DNA from: Imbricaverruca yamaguchii
Lineage: Eukaryota; Arthropoda; Thecostraca; Neoverrucidae
Direction: 5' to 3'
NCBI GenBank assembly: GCA_034440575.1
Contig: JAOTOL010001562.1
Location: 1,791,001-1,855,000, forward strand
DNA: 64,000 bases
Shown in pieces: positions 55,399 to 64,000 of this stretch. How positions within the stretch are numbered: the first letter of the stretch is position 1; each line of letters starts with the position of its first letter. The translations under genes and the position numbers were made by a program. The notes under the pieces are model-generated. The model was not told the origin of the DNA. It worked only from the letters and a program-made list of their open reading frames with translations, and did not search any database.

Positions 55399-57300
55399 CG
55401 CACACCGGCCGTCCTGATGATCAGTACTACAGAGGATAGTCGGACATCGGCCGTCCTGGTGATCAGCAGTACAGAGGATAGTCGGACACCGGCCGTCCTG
55501 GTGATCAGCAGTACAGAGGATAGTCGGACATCGGCCGTCGTAGTAATCAGCAGTACAGAGGATAGTCGGACATCGGCCGTCCTGGTGATCAGCAGTACAG
55601 AGGATAGTCGGACATCGGCCGTCCTGGTGATCAGCAGTACAGAGGATAGTCGGACACCGGCCGTCCTGGTGATCAGCAGTACAGAGGATAGTTGGACATC
55701 GGCCGTCCTGGTGATCAGCAGTACAGAGGATAGTCGGACACCGGCCGTCCTGGTCATCAGCAGTACAGAGGATAGTCGGACATCGGCCGTCCTGGTCATC
55801 AGCAGTACAGAGGATAGTCGGACACCGGCCGTCGTAGTAATCAGCAGTACAGAGGATAGTCGGACACCGGCCGTCCTGGTGATCAGTAGTACAGAGGATA
55901 GTCGGACATCGGCCGTCGTAGTAATCAGCAGTACAGAGGATAGTCGGACATCGGCCGTCGTAGTAATCAGCAGTACAGAGGATAGTCGGACACCGGCCGT
56001 CCTGGTGATCAGCAGTACAGAGGATAGTCGGACACCGGCCGTCGTAGTAATCAGCAGTACAGAGGATAGTCGGACATCGGCCGTCGTAGTAATCAGCAGT
56101 ACAGAGGATAGTCGGACACCGGCCGTCCTGGTGATCAGCAGTACAGAGGATAGTCGGACACCGGCCGTCCTGGTGATCAGCAGTACAGAGGATAGTCGGA
56201 CATCGGCCGTCCTGGTGATCAGCAGTACAGAGGATAGTCGGACACCGGCCGTCCTAGTGATCAGCAGTACAGAGGATAGTCGGACATCGGCCGTCCTGGT
56301 GATCAGCAGTACAGAGGATAGTCGGACACCGGCCGTCGTAGTAATCAGCAGTACAGAGGATAGTCGGGCATCGGCCGTCGTAGTAATCAGCAGTACAGAG
56401 GATAGTCGGACATCGGCCGTCCTGGTGATCAGCAGTACAGAGGATAGTCGGACATCGGCCGTCCTGATGATCAGCAGTAGAGAGGATAGTCGGATATCGG
56501 CCGTCCTGGTGATCAGCAGTACAGAGGATAGTCGGACATCGGCCGTCGTAGTAATCAGCAGTACAGAGGATAGTCGGACATCGGCCGTCCTGGTGATCAG
56601 CAGTACAGAGGATAGTCGCACACCGGCCGTCCTGATGATCAGCAGTACAGAGGATAGTCGGACACCGGCCGTCCTGGTGATCAGCAGTACAGAGGATAGT
56701 CGGACATCGGCCGTCCTGGTGATCAGCAGTACAGAGGATAGTCGGACACCGGCCGTCGTAGTAATCAGCAGTACAAAGGATAGTCGGACACCGGCTGTCG
56801 TAGTAATCAAGAGTACAGAGGATATTCGGAATATGAACAGAGCAGTCGAAGTGCCCGAAAGCCCCGAGGATAGTCGGACACCGGCCGTCCTGGTGATTAG
56901 CAGTGCAGAGGATAGTCGGACACCGGCCGTCGTAGTAATCAGCAGTACAGAGGATAGTCGGACATCGGCCGTCCTGGTGATCAGCAGTACAGAGGATAGT
57001 CGCACACCGGCCGTCCTGATGATCAGCAGTACAGAGGATAGTCGGACACCGGCCGTCCTGGTGATCAGCAGTACAGAGGATAGTCGGACATCGGCCGTCC
57101 TGGTGATCAGCAGTACAGAGGATAGTCGGACACCGGCCGTCGTAGTAATCAGCAGTACAGAGGATAGTCGGACACCGGCTGTCGTAGTAATCAAGAGTAC
57201 AGAGGATATTCGGAATATGAACAGAGCAGTCGAAGTGCCCGAAAGCCCCGAGGATAGTCGGACACCGGCCGTCCTGGTGATTAGCAGTGCAGAGGACAGG
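55399..57300. repeat. 42-bp minisatellite, about 45 copies, with a 384-bp higher-order duplication
   Basis: The unit (14 codons) is ATCAGCAGTACAGAGGATAG followed by TCGGACATCGGCCGTCCTGGTG. Two positions vary in a two-state manner: ACATCG/ACACCG, and the linked trio CCTGGTG/CGTAGTA. An interrupting unit with GATATTCGGAATATGAACAG appears at 56821 and again at 57205, exactly 384 bp apart, with the units between duplicated in the same order. Because every change in length is a multiple of 3, one + frame (629 codons, ATG at 55417, repeat ISSTEDSRT(S/P)AV(L/V)V) and one - frame (603 codons) remain open. No signal peptide or known domain is present. I treat it as satellite DNA, although a low-complexity protein cannot be excluded. 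Confidence 0.95.
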
Positions 57301-57434
57301 ACTTAAAGCAAGCGCTTAAAGGGCTAGATCTGGTCAATCTGAACGATGCCCTTCTATTTAGGCTGTTACCTAAGGGCCATCAATTTATATAAATCAAGGT
57401 GTCGGACAATTAAGCGATAAAGGGTCTTCAGTCA

Positions 57435-57472
57435 GGGGCTTTAGGGTGCATCGACTTTACTGGTCATGTAGC
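57435..57472 (-). mobile_element. Hairpin mini-retroposon, copy 5 (38 bp)
   Basis: A 38-bp insert (GGGGCTTTAGGGTGCATCG, ACTTTACTGGTCATGTAGC) lies between perfect 13-bp direct repeats GGGTCTTCAGTCA (57422-57434 and 57473-57485). It is the shortest copy and has no simple-repeat tail. Confidence 0.72.
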
Positions 57473-57485
57473 GGGTCTTCAGTCA

Positions 57486-58340
57486 AAGGATTGCTGATCA
57501 GTGGAATATGCTGTGTGCTAATGATGTTTGGAAGTACCTCATTGAATGTATTTACAAATAGGATAGACAACTCTTTTATGCTGCAGTCTTATTTTTGAGT
57601 TCTAAGTAGTGGTGGATGGGGTGAGATAAGTAGGTGTGCACTGTACAAGTGCACACTTTAAGCATGGATGGATGCGAAATGGAGTCTGAAAATTATTCGA
57701 AAGGCACTCACGCCACATCTGTTACAAGGGATATAGTGAATATGGCTGGATAGGTAAGGTTGATAGGCATTGATGAGTCTATGAGATGTTGCTGGATGGG
57801 TTCTTTGGAATTAGGGATGTGATGTTGGCTTGGATGATGAGTGTCTTTTTGACAGGGTTGTGGTATCTTCCCTTTACAAACTTAATCTGAATGGGCCCTA
57901 GTGGCTCTGATTAAGTCTGAACTCTATGACTGTATGATGCTGCGCGACACAAACGTGCCGCCGGCGTGGCTTGGGCCGGCGCGAGCTGAGACAAGACACG
58001 CCCCTGACGCGGCATCGCCAGGTGCGGAGCGGCGTCAGAGCAGGCCATCGGACCAGCCCACAGCCGCCGCCGCCGCCACCGCAGAATGCCGACCAACGCC
58101 GGCCGACAAACACCGGAACTCCGACTGTGTGCCGCCGCGCCAGCCACCGGTACCCCGACATTAGCGCATAATTGGACTCGATGAGCCGACTGAGGTCGCG
58201 CCACCGAGCGACGGCACGGCCGCACCTCAAGGTGACGCGCCGGGCGACGTGGTGCCGCTGAGGCCGTCAGAAGCCGGGGGAAGTTGATGGAAGCCGCTCT
58301 CATCATACCCCCCTCCCCCACCTCCAGCTAACGGTCAGCC
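57486..58340. other. No gene recognised
   Basis: AT-leaning, then GC-rich (57955-58300) with a GCCGCCGCCGCC stretch. No coding support. Confidence 0.4.
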
Positions 58341-58960
58341 GCCGTCTGTTCGCCGATCCAGTCACGACCACCTGCCCATAGTCACGGCCACCCCCATCTC
58401 CTCCAGCTCCTCATGACAACCACGGGTCTCTATCTGCCCATAGTCACGACCTCCTCCTCCTCCAGCTCCTCATGACAACCACGGGTCTCTATCTGCCCAT
58501 AGTCACGACCTCCTCCTCCTCCGGCTCCTCATGGCAACCACGGGTCTCTCTACCTGTCCATAACCACGACTTCCTCCTTCTCCGGCTCCTCATGACAACC
58601 ACGGGCCTCTCTACCTCCCCAGTCACGCCACCTCCACCCCCATCGGCTCCTCATGACAACCACGGGTCTCTCTACCGGTCCATAACCACGACCTCCTCCT
58701 TCTCCGGTTCCTCATGACAACCACGGATCTCTGCCTGCCCATAGTCACGGCCACCTCCACCTCCGTCGGCTCCTCATGACAACCACGGGTCTCTTCACCT
58801 TCACATAGTTAAGGTCACCTCCTCCTCAGTCGGCTCCTCATGACAACCACGGGTACCTCTCGCTTCCCATAGACACGGCCAACTCTTTCATCAGCTCCCC
58901 ATGATCACGACCGGACTCTCTACCCCACCCTCACAGTCACGGCGAACACTCATATACCAC
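58341..58960. repeat. About 60-bp degenerate repeat, about 9-10 copies
   Basis: CTCCTCATGACAACCACGGG, TCTCTCTACCTG and CATAGTCACGACCTCCTCC blocks recur every 55-65 bp. Copies decay towards 58960. Confidence 0.9.
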
Positions 58961-59165
58961 ATCCTCTCCTTCACCACCCCTTCGTAGGCACGGCCAGCTC
59001 ATCTTTCATCGGCTCCTCGTAGCCACGACCGGTCTTTACCATCTCATAGCCACAGCACGTCCCTCCTGTGTTTGTAGTAGGCTTCTCAACCCTCTTGGAG
59101 TCCGGGCAGGTACTCTCTACATTCTCGTGTATCTGCAGTACGCTTCTCAACCTTCTTGAACGAGG
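58961..59165. other. Short unique spacer
   Basis: Contains a diverged duplicate (CGCTTCTCAACC/GGCTTCTCAACC). No gene. Confidence 0.4.
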
Positions 59166-59660
59166 GTGGACCAACAGACAGTACCGATGGAGGGAGACTG
59201 ATGGATGGCAGCAGACCGACAGACGGTACCGATGGAGAGATACTGGTGAATGGGAGCGAACCGACAGACGGTACCGATGGAGGGCGACTGGCCGATGGGA
59301 GTGGACCGACAGACGGTACCGATGGAGGGCGACTGGTGGATGGGAGAGGACCGACAGACGGTACCGATGGAGGGCGACTGGCCGATGGGAGTGGACCGAC
59401 AGACGGTATCGTTGGAGGGCGACTAATGGATGGGAGCGGACCTACAGACGGTATTGCTGGAGGGCGATTGATGAATGGAAGCGGACCGACAGACGGTGAT
59501 GATTGATGGAGACTGGTGGCTGGGAGAGGACCGACAGACGATGGAGGGCGACTGATGGATGGGAGCGGAACGGCAGACGGTACCGATGGGGAGAGACTGG
59601 TGAATGGGAGCGAACCGACAGACGGTACCGATGGAGGGCGACTGGTGGAAAACTGATGGA
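59166..59660. repeat. 45-bp minisatellite, about 10-11 copies
   Basis: ACCGACAGACGGTACCGATG, GAGGGCGACTGG and TGGATGGGAG blocks recur every 45 bp (15 codons), giving open frames on both strands. One unit near 59530 is shortened. Confidence 0.93.
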
Positions 59661-61244
59661 TATTAACGGTGAAAATGGAAATAGGGATGGATGGCACAAG
59701 AAAAGCGGGGCATTTCAGGCAGTTCTAATACTTTGACAGGTTGCCATGGGAAAGCCCAACATACATCGAACCCGCAGTACTGCGTGAAGTCCAATAAGAT
59801 ATGCTAATATATCCGATACCGGGGTGGACATTGGAAAACCAAATGAAAAGAATGGTGTGTGCGTGGATGGACGTTGATTAATGGACAGAGATGGAGAGGT
59901 CAGGGACACGCCTATTGCTCTTATCTATCACGAGCCGACAATCACGTGGAAACAAGTGCGTCAACAGCGCCCCAGGCCAAGAAGTATTCTCAGCTGAGAC
60001 CTTGGTGACACAGCTGACTGTGGCCTCGTCTCCCAAAACCGGTCTGTCGCTCTTTGGCCCGGAGACAGAGATGACCAACTGGCCCCGGATGCCTCTCCCC
60101 TCTCCCAGCCGACCTGACGACACCCAAGGTCGCGCTATCAGTATTCACACGGCCGTGCGGCCAACCGACGGGGTGCGAGACCGGACGCCGCTCCGACCCA
60201 GCCTAGTGGCATGAGCATCACCCAGACTACACGGACGAACGTCTATCCCATTACTGATGTTGTTCAGCGTGTACGCCGTTGTGCCCCTCCGACTCCCGAC
60301 AGGAGGGCTCGCCGCGAATGTGGAGAGAAAACCGGGCAACCGCACAGATAAATGACTGCTGTTCAGCTGTTCAGTTTGCCTCCGTAACGGCCATTCGGTC
60401 CCGGCCTTTAAATATTCAACGGCCCGGCCACAAATACCTGAGATGATTTGGCAACCATGACGTCACAATCTATGGTATCGTGTCGCACACCCAGAGCGTG
60501 GCTACCAATCGCACTACTTCTCAACAACCGCACCGCTGAAGTTTCCCTCTTGTAGAAGTGGGAGGCCGAGAGGCTGGCTGACATCACCATGGTGGCTGGT
60601 GCAGTTCGTCTTCCAACAACTCGGCTCCAACGTCACGGTATTCTAACCCAAGAGCGGCACACACACACACACAGTGGCGTCTGGGTTAACAGACAACGCA
60701 GAGTCTCAGAGCAGGCGCCGTGTGGACACGTGGACATCGATCACCAGATAGGAGAAATGTCATCGGCCCAGCCTCAGAGCAAGCTGAGCACTGCCGGCCC
60801 AGGCTCAGAACAGGCGCCGGGTTGACACCGGGCACCAGAGGCTGGACACCAGCAGACGGCCAGATCTCGACGACTCAGAGGTGGTGGGACTGGCTCAGCT
60901 TCACGACAACTAAGACTGTACCTGGACCACTCACCAACAGCGCGGCTACGTAAGAGGACCAGCTCGTTCCACTTGGACACAATAATTATGCGCACCCAAT
61001 CAATCGCACCGAGGGCAGACGAAAAACGACGAAGGCATCGCCTGATTGGTGGTGGCCACGGTGCTGCAGCTTGATGAGCGCTAAATACCGGCCACAGTCA
61101 CCGTAAATACTGCACACCACAGCTGACGGCAGCTGCAGATACCACGGCAACCATACACCGACATCAGCAATACCGCCACAAAGGCCCGGCTTCAGCATCA
61201 GCACACGTTGGCAGCATACAGAGCGCCGGCCACCGCCGCCGACT
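59661..61244. other. No gene recognised
   Basis: Unique sequence with a short CA run at 60661-60672 and a CRE octamer at 60458-60465. Confidence 0.4.
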
Positions 61245-61256
61245 ACATCAGCTTAC

Positions 61257-61300
61257 TGTAGCTTAGGGGCGTATCGGCTACATAGGTCACATGGCGGGGC
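61257..61300 (-). mobile_element. Hairpin mini-retroposon, copy 6 (44 bp)
   Basis: TGTAGCTTAGGGGCGTATCG, GCTACATAGGTCACATGGC and GGGGC. Flanks ACATCAGCTTAC (61245-61256) and ACACCAGCTGAC (61301-61312) match 10 of 12. The core is diverged. Confidence 0.5.
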
Positions 61301-61650
61301 ACACCAGCTGACGGGACGGCACAACCGACCAGCAGCGCCCGCCCCGCCAGCTGCTGAGGTACACACTGAGCCGGTGTCAGTAGTGGCAGCTGCTGATGTC
61401 TGGTGCTTACTTGTTTATTGGGTGGTTCACGACACACATTATGCACATTCACGGGTAATGGCGCCGACCACACTGTTTCGCCGGTGGGCCGCGGGATTGG
61501 GAAATGTCCCGAGTGGCGCTAGTGTCGAAGATGTCTGGTGCTGACACCAGCAACAGCGTCTGGACAGCCAGCCGCCCACGGCAGACGGTACCACTACAGC
61601 TGGCGCGCGCGCCGGTCGGGTGGCTCGCACGGCCACAGCGGAGAAAGTAG
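61301..61650. other. No gene recognised
   Basis: GC-mixed unique DNA. Confidence 0.4.
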
Positions 61651-61899
61651 GATGGGAGGGAGGGAGGCGGGAATGGGGGAGGGGAGGAGACAGACAGAGA
61701 CAGAGACAGACAGAGACAGAGACAGAGAGGAAGGAAGAGAGGGCGGGAAGAGTTGGAGATGTAGGACATACACACACACATAATACATACATACATACAT
61801 ACATACATACAGACAGACAAACAGACAGACAAACAGAGAGGGAGGGAGGGAGGTGTGAATGTGGGGGATAGATAGTGAGATGGAGGTGGAGATGCAGGG

Positions 61900-61985
<86 letters not shown>

Positions 61986-62160
61986 GAGGGAGGGAGGTGG
62001 GGATGTAGGGAGACGGGCATACAGACAGATAGGGAGTAAGGGCGGTGGGGATGTATGGTGAGACGCGGAAAATGAGAGATATAGAGGTGGGGAGGTAGGT
62101 CCAGAGGTGGGGATGCAGGGGGAGAAGAGGGAGAGGGAGAGGGAGAGAGACAGACACAGA
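61651..62160. repeat. Compound purine-rich and (CAGA)n/(CATA)n microsatellites
   Basis: GACAGA-rich 61686-61730, CACA/CATA 61770-61812, CAGA/GGGA 61812-61850, a pure (CAGA)n run of about 80 bp at 61900-61984, then AGGTGGGGATG-type repeats to 62120 and a GGGAGA tract. Confidence 0.95.
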
Positions 62161-62583
62161 GTATACCATATCAGCTGGCGGGACAGTGCCACGACAGGCC
62201 GGCGGTCGCCGCGGGGCATCTGTGTTGACCTGTGATGTGTTGCGGACCGTGTGCATTGACCTGTGGTGTGTTGCGATGCACACTGAACAGTTGAGCTGAC
62301 CTGAGACGGCCGACGTCACCGGACCGGCCCGCAGAGCTCCATCTAGCCGGCATGGCTGTCCGTACAGACCAGGTGCGACATCGACCAAAGTACCACCTCA
62401 ACTAACAGATGCTGATACTGGCATGTACCGACCAACAGGAACTACACCGACGTAACTGACTGACTTGGCTGACATCGGTACGATAGTACACATCAGACAT
62501 ACATTGGCTGAATCAGCATCCTCTCTGACTGGTCCTCATGGCGCAGCGACTACCGGTGGTTGTACCAGATGAGAGCCAACACA
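62161..62583. other. No gene recognised
   Basis: Unique sequence. GACCTGTG(A/G)TGTGTTGCG occurs twice at about 62228 and 62259. Confidence 0.4.
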
Positions 62584-63945
62584 TTAACACGCGCCGTGGA
62601 GGGGAGGGGGGGGGCGAAATCCGCCCACCCCTTCCGGTTTTTCGTCAATAACTCCAGATTTTACCGGCCGATATACGTCATTGTTTGTGTACCTCCTTTC
62701 AAATGACCGGCGCGTTGTTTAAAGTAAGAAAAAAAGAAGATAATTGGCCGAAATTTTTCGAGTTAGGGGTCGTTAAAGTTAAAAACTTTCTCAGCGCCAA
62801 ACCACAAATATTGGCGCTGATGCGCTTCCAGTATATTAGCAAAAAGGAAGTGTTCTTGGCAACACTAGCGACTTGTTCGATGGATATTATCATGCTATCT
62901 TGTTTCATAGTCATGTCAGGTCATGTCAAGTCACCGAGGTAAAATCAGGTCAAGTTCATGACAGGCTAACACACGCCCTGGAGAGGGGAGGGCGAAATCC
63001 GCTCACCCCTCCGATTTGTCGTACCTAACTCCATATTGTACCTGCAGACATACGCCATTTTTGGCGTACCTGCTTAGAAATGACCGGCACATTGCCTAAA
63101 GCAAGAAAAATGGAAATCGGCCGAGAATGTGGGAAGTTAGGGGACGTTAAAGTAGAACCATTTAGCAGCGCCATACCACACAAATCGGCGCTGATGCGCT
63201 TCCCGTACATTGGCAAAAGGGAAGTGTTCTTGACAACACTAGCGACTTGTTTGATGCATATTGGCATGCTATATAATTTAAAAAGTCATGTTAGGTCACC
63301 GAGGTCAAGTCAGGTCGAGTTAATGACAGGCTAATGGAACCAAACTTGGTCAACTGGAATGTTGTCACAAATACAAATGACTGTCATGCGATTGATGTTA
63401 CTTTGCATGTTACTCCCTATACATCCCGAAATCTACTGCTTGGCATTGTGTGTCTAAGCGTTTCCACACTTTTGTCATGCATTTCACTCCTTTCTTTGCG
63501 AAGCCGATTGTGCCGAGCTGCCCGACGGAGCAGTCGGGTGGGCAGCCCGGTTCCGGTAACTGGAACAGATAATGACCTGATAAAGTGCTCTTATATAGGT
63601 GACCTGAGGTCAAATGGCGGATATGACATCTGTATTGCATCTTTATTAATGTCCAAAACATCATTAATGCCAACTTTGGAAGATTTAAACACAATCACAG
63701 CGATCCATAACAATGACAATCCAAGCCACGCAAAACCAGAAAATGTTGCTATTTTGCCTCATTTGACCTTGAAAAAATTGACCTAAGGTCATGAAATTTA
63801 CACACAATACAGATCACTATCGTATCCATCCACCCTGTAAATTTCGTTGCTCTAGCCATAATAGGATCCGATATCTTAAGGGGGCGGAATCCGCATCTCC
63901 TTCCAGTGTGCATAATTATCAGAGGCCCTCCAGGGCGCGTGTTAA
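62584..63945. mobile_element. Candidate non-autonomous DNA transposon with 16-bp TIRs and TTAA flanks
   Basis: Left terminus: TTAA (62584-62587), then CACGCGCCGTGGAGGG (62588-62603). Right terminus in reverse complement: TTAA (63942-63945), then CACGCGCCCTGGAGGG (63926-63941). The TIRs match at 15 of 16. TTAA duplication is the hallmark of piggyBac-type transposases, but the TIR does not start with the usual CCY, so the superfamily is open. The interior has no recognisable transposase. It contains a 365-380-bp direct duplication and an unassigned 150-codon ATG frame (63334-63786) with a hydrophobic stretch. PIF/Harbinger with a TTA/TAA target is an alternative. Confidence 0.55.
62588..63334. 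repeat. Internal direct duplication of the TIR element (2 copies, about 75% identical)
   Basis: Copy A (62588-62969) and copy B (62970-63334) both begin with the TIR-like CACGCGCC/CACACGCC and GGAG-rich block followed by GGCGAAATCCGC. Both end GACAGGCTAA. Shared blocks include TTGGCGCTGATGCGCTTCC-like sequence and ACACTAGCGACTTGTT. Confidence 0.9.
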
Positions 63946-64000
63946 GAACCAGACTGACCCCCCACAGGAGGATATGCATATGGTCGGGCCTGTACTCTCA
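63946..64000. other. Flank, no gene recognised
   Basis: 55 bp to the window end. Confidence 0.4.

Noticed and set aside
61439..62388. Long Cys/Leu/Ser-rich frames
   Set aside because: They come from the (CAGA)n microsatellite and nearby purine-rich repeats.

Overview
The window looks like intergenic or intronic DNA from a metazoan invertebrate, most likely an arthropod (a crustacean is my best guess, but this is inference). The basis is: a phase-1 spliced exon of a COUP-TF/seven-up (NR2F) type nuclear receptor; complete BEL/Pao and Ty3/gypsy-like LTR retrotransposons; CR1-like LINE fragments; long (CA)n, (TA)n and (CAGA)n microsatellites; and about thirty minisatellites. There are no bacterial-type operons, ribosome binding sites or CRISPR arrays.

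Layout. 1-2.2 kb: low-complexity DNA, the last exon of the nuclear-receptor gene on the + strand, and its probable 3' UTR. 2.2-11 kb: mostly unassigned sequence with microsatellites, a 57-copy 17-bp minisatellite and a GC-rich promoter-like patch near 10.7-11.0 kb. 11.26-19.27 kb: an intact-looking BEL/Pao element whose gag-protease and RT-RNaseH-integrase frames are separated only by an in-frame UGA followed by CGG. 19.35-23.83 kb: a Ty3/gypsy-like element with identical 269-bp LTRs, a CATAC target duplication and a DD35E integrase, with its domains spread over shifted frames. 24-62 kb: a minisatellite-rich stretch with array units of 14, 29, 37, 42, 46, 69, 100 and about 126 bp, interrupted by LINE 3' ends, a tRNA-derived SINE-like unit and several copies of a very short retroposed hairpin element. 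62.58-63.95 kb: a candidate non-autonomous DNA transposon with 16-bp inverted termini flanked by TTAA. Tandem arrays make up roughly a fifth of the window by my estimate.

How the parts relate. The only host gene piece I can defend is the nuclear-receptor exon. The rest is transposons and the tandem repeats around them. In two places the relation is direct: a LINE tail lies inside a 29-bp minisatellite with an 11-bp duplication, and a tandem array at 8.3 kb is built from the end of a mini-retroposon plus its own target duplication. The most novel items are the 40-60 bp hairpin retroposon family (six copies, five with target duplications), the TTAA-flanked element with an internal duplication, and the UGA-CGG gag/pol junction. 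Most long open frames elsewhere are products of stop-free repeat units and are not listed as genes. All comparisons were made by eye.
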